A stretch of 7,860 bases of DNA from Filomicrobium sp. (GTDB taxonomy: Bacteria > Pseudomonadota > Alphaproteobacteria > Rhizobiales > Hyphomicrobiaceae), in the NCBI GenBank assembly GCA_021775655.1, contig JAJFHK010000279.1, positions 1-7,860 on the forward strand. Direction: 5' to 3'. The translations under genes were made by a program, and so were the position numbers. The notes under the pieces are model-generated. The model ran no database searches and was not told where the DNA came from. It worked only from the letters and a program-made list of their open reading frames with translations. Shown here piece after piece: positions 6,445 through 7,860 of the stretch (position 1 is the stretch's first letter; every line of letters starts with the position of its first letter).

Positions 6445-7779
6445 TTAAGCCCAGACTCCGTCCGGCAGGGGTCTGCGCGGCCGTTTTGGTGCTCGCCGGA
6501 TGCGCCGCTTGGCGACTTGCTTTGCATCAACCGTTGTTGAAGTCGAATGCTTGGCCTTGCGTCGTGCCGGATCGGCAAGCACGCCTCCCAGTCCAAGGAA
6601 GAAGAAGAAATAGGCGTAAAGCACGTTCCAGAAGTGAACTGTCGCTCCGATCAGACATAGCGCAATCAACGAGATTAGCCAGCCGCGCAAAATGCGGTGC
6701 GTTTCACGATCCGTCGTTGCTAGCCCCCTTGTGACCGCCGCGGTAATGAGCATGGCGATGGCGAGGCTTAGCAGAAGAAATGCAGGGATTCCTTCGCGCA
6801 TGGCGACAACGAGCCAAAACGCGTCAACGGTATCGGAAACCATCCACCAAGGCCGTACCCAATCGGCCAATCCAATGCCGGTCCATGGGTTTGCCCAAAC
6901 GTTCTCCAGGCCATGGATCCAGATCTGCATGCGGTAATAGCCGGTCCAGGAGTCGAGCGTCAGTCCGGTGGCGATGAGACCGATTGGGCCGCGGTTTGAG
7001 ACCAGTGAGATGCCGACATAGGCAACAACGATGAGGGCCAACGTTATCAGCGCTCGCGAGCGCAGCCCGCGGGTTATGCGGTCCCAGGTCATCATTGCGA
7101 ATTGCAGACAGAGACAGAGCATCGGCGCTGATGACAAGCCGAGGAATGTCGCACCACCAACAAGTGCGACGCGACCATATCGGCGAACCCGGCGGCGCTC
7201 GACATATAGGAGCAAGGTGAGCAGCCCGGCGCAGAAAGTGCCGTAGTGAATGGGGTGGTCGAAGGTTGAGTAGGCGCGCATGAAGCCGAGGCGGGTCTCA
7301 TTGCCGACGGGATGTTCGTATCCGGTCAGTGAGCGCAGGATGTCGTGGGCGAAATGCTGGCCGAGCAGCGTTTCAGGTAAGGCGATGGCAGCGGCGACAA
7401 CTATTGCAAGAAGCATCACTTTGAGGCTGACGATGAGCGTTGAGAAGTCACGCACGTAGACACGTGCGACCAAATATGCACCGAGACTTTCAAGGGCAAG
7501 CGAGCCGCCGTAAACGAGCCCATCGGGTGCGCCGCTGTGATGGTAAAATACGGCGACTGTCCAAATGTTGAATGCAATAAATACAAGGTCGAAGCCTTGC
7601 AGGCGAACCTTGCGTGAAAAGAACAGCTGGAATAGTGCGATCGGGAATAGGATGAGCAGGGCGATGCGGTGTGGTGGCAGGCGCAAACCACCAAGAAACA
7701 GCGACAGCTCTGTTGGACACAGGAAGCTTGCGATGACGAAAGTCACCGGCAATGGTGCTATCATTAGGGCGCGCAGCAT
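6445..7779 (-). CDS. O-antigen ligase/polymerase family membrane protein (Wzy/WaaL-like)
   Basis: This 444-residue polytopic inner-membrane protein resembles the Wzy_C/O-antigen ligase family, which polymerises repeat units or joins glycan to an acceptor on the periplasmic side. Hydrophobic segments can be seen at about 8-30, 37-55, 63-80, 114-135, 178-193, 203-230, 243-262, 331-350, 367-386 and 385-402. MRAYSTFDHPIHYG (167-180) and the stretch SWTGYYRMQIWIHGLENVWANPWTGIGLADW (277-307, named here by its Y-Y-R and NPWTGIG parts) fit the family's large periplasmic loop with conserved arginine and histidine. Family lengths of 400-450 match. The C-terminus is odd: a Lys/Arg/Pro-rich tail (406-437) holds 14 basic residues. 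The ATG at 7779 follows an in-frame stop 27 bases upstream. Its ribosome site is poor, with a GGAG 15 bases away. Polymerase versus ligase cannot be decided from sequence. Confidence 0.85.
   Translation of the reverse strand: MLRALMIAPLPVTFVIASFLCPTELSLFLGGLRLPPHRIALLILFPIALFQLFFSRKVRLQGFDLVFIAFNIWTVAVFYHHSGAPDGLVYGGSLALESLGAYLVARVYVRDFSTLIVSLKVMLLAIVVAAAIALPETLLGQHFAHDILRSLTGYEHPVGNETRLGFMRAYSTFDHPIHYGTFCAGLLTLLLYVERRRVRRYGRVALVGGATFLGLSSAPMLCLCLQFAMMTWDRITRGLRSRALITLALIVVAYVGISLVSNRGPIGLIATGLTLDSWTGYYRMQIWIHGLENVWANPWTGIGLADWVRPWWMVSDTVDAFWLVVAMREGIPAFLLLSLAIAMLITAAVTRGLATTDRETHRILRGWLISLIALCLIGATVHFWNVLYAYFFFFLGLGGVLADPARRKAKHSTSTTVDAKQVAKRRIRRAPKRPRRPLPDGVWA
6452..6475 (+). terminator. 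Possible weak terminator hairpin after the plus-strand GT gene
   Basis: CAGACTCC (6452-6459) pairs with GGGGTCTG (6468-6475) with one U-G wobble around an 8-base loop. In the opposite strand the wobble becomes a C-A mismatch, so the hairpin is better in + strand RNA. A TTTT follows only 8 bases later (6484-6487), so it is not a canonical terminator. It lies in the last codons of the convergent gene. Confidence 0.3.
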
Positions 7780-7832
7780 CGAGCTAGCAATCTTCTCCAG
7801 GTGGCATTAATTCGCCTCGATGCCTGTCCGGT

Positions 7833-7859
7833 GCCGGATATTCATTTTCCGGCTTTTTT
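7833..7859 (+). terminator. Hairpin plus T-run at the window edge, + orientation
   Basis: GCCGGA (7833-7838) and TCCGGC (7848-7853) form a perfect 6-bp stem with a 9-base loop, followed at once by TTTTTT (7854-7859). This is the form of an intrinsic terminator reading rightward. No + strand gene precedes it closely; the nearest ends at 6408. It may stop antisense or read-through transcription, end a small RNA, or be part of a leader upstream of the minus-strand gene. Confidence 0.45.
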
Positions 7860-7860
7860 A

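Overview
The window holds one stretch of a cell-surface polysaccharide (exopolysaccharide, capsule or O-antigen type) biosynthesis locus from a moderately GC-rich bacterium. An alphaproteobacterium is the best guess. This rests on the general character of the proteins and on two sequences matching the CtrA cell-cycle regulator box in the one divergent promoter region. The species cannot be named from the sequence.

Layout, left to right. Positions 1-125 probably carry the last codons of an upstream + strand gene. A GT4-type glycosyltransferase follows (156-1409, +) and ends in a strong intrinsic terminator (1441-1474). Facing it is a three-gene minus-strand group read from right to left: a classical GT2 glycosyltransferase (4022-5047), a 139-base gap, a divergent GT2-like protein with HQD in place of the usual DxD (2953-3882), and a Wzx/MOP-type flippase (1438-2949). 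The last two are separated by only 3 bases. From the shared control region at 5048-5211 a second GT-B glycosyltransferase runs rightward (5212-6408, +). It converges on an O-antigen ligase/polymerase-type membrane protein (6445-7779, -).

How the genes fit together (inference from families): the glycosyltransferases would build a lipid-linked oligosaccharide repeat on the cytoplasmic face, the Wzx-like flippase would move it across the inner membrane, and the Wzy/WaaL-like protein would polymerise or ligate it in the periplasm. No initiating phosphoglycosyltransferase (WbaP/WcaJ/ExoY type), Wza/Wzc export protein or sugar-nucleotide enzyme lies in the window, so the locus should continue outside it.

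The most noteworthy point is the divergent region. It holds one perfect TTAA-N7-TTAAC box facing the + gene and one single-mismatch box facing the - gene. They lie almost mirror-symmetrically, 54 and 55 bases from the two preferred start codons. This suggests cell-cycle (CtrA) control of the polysaccharide genes. No insertion sequences, tRNA or rRNA genes, or CRISPR arrays were seen.
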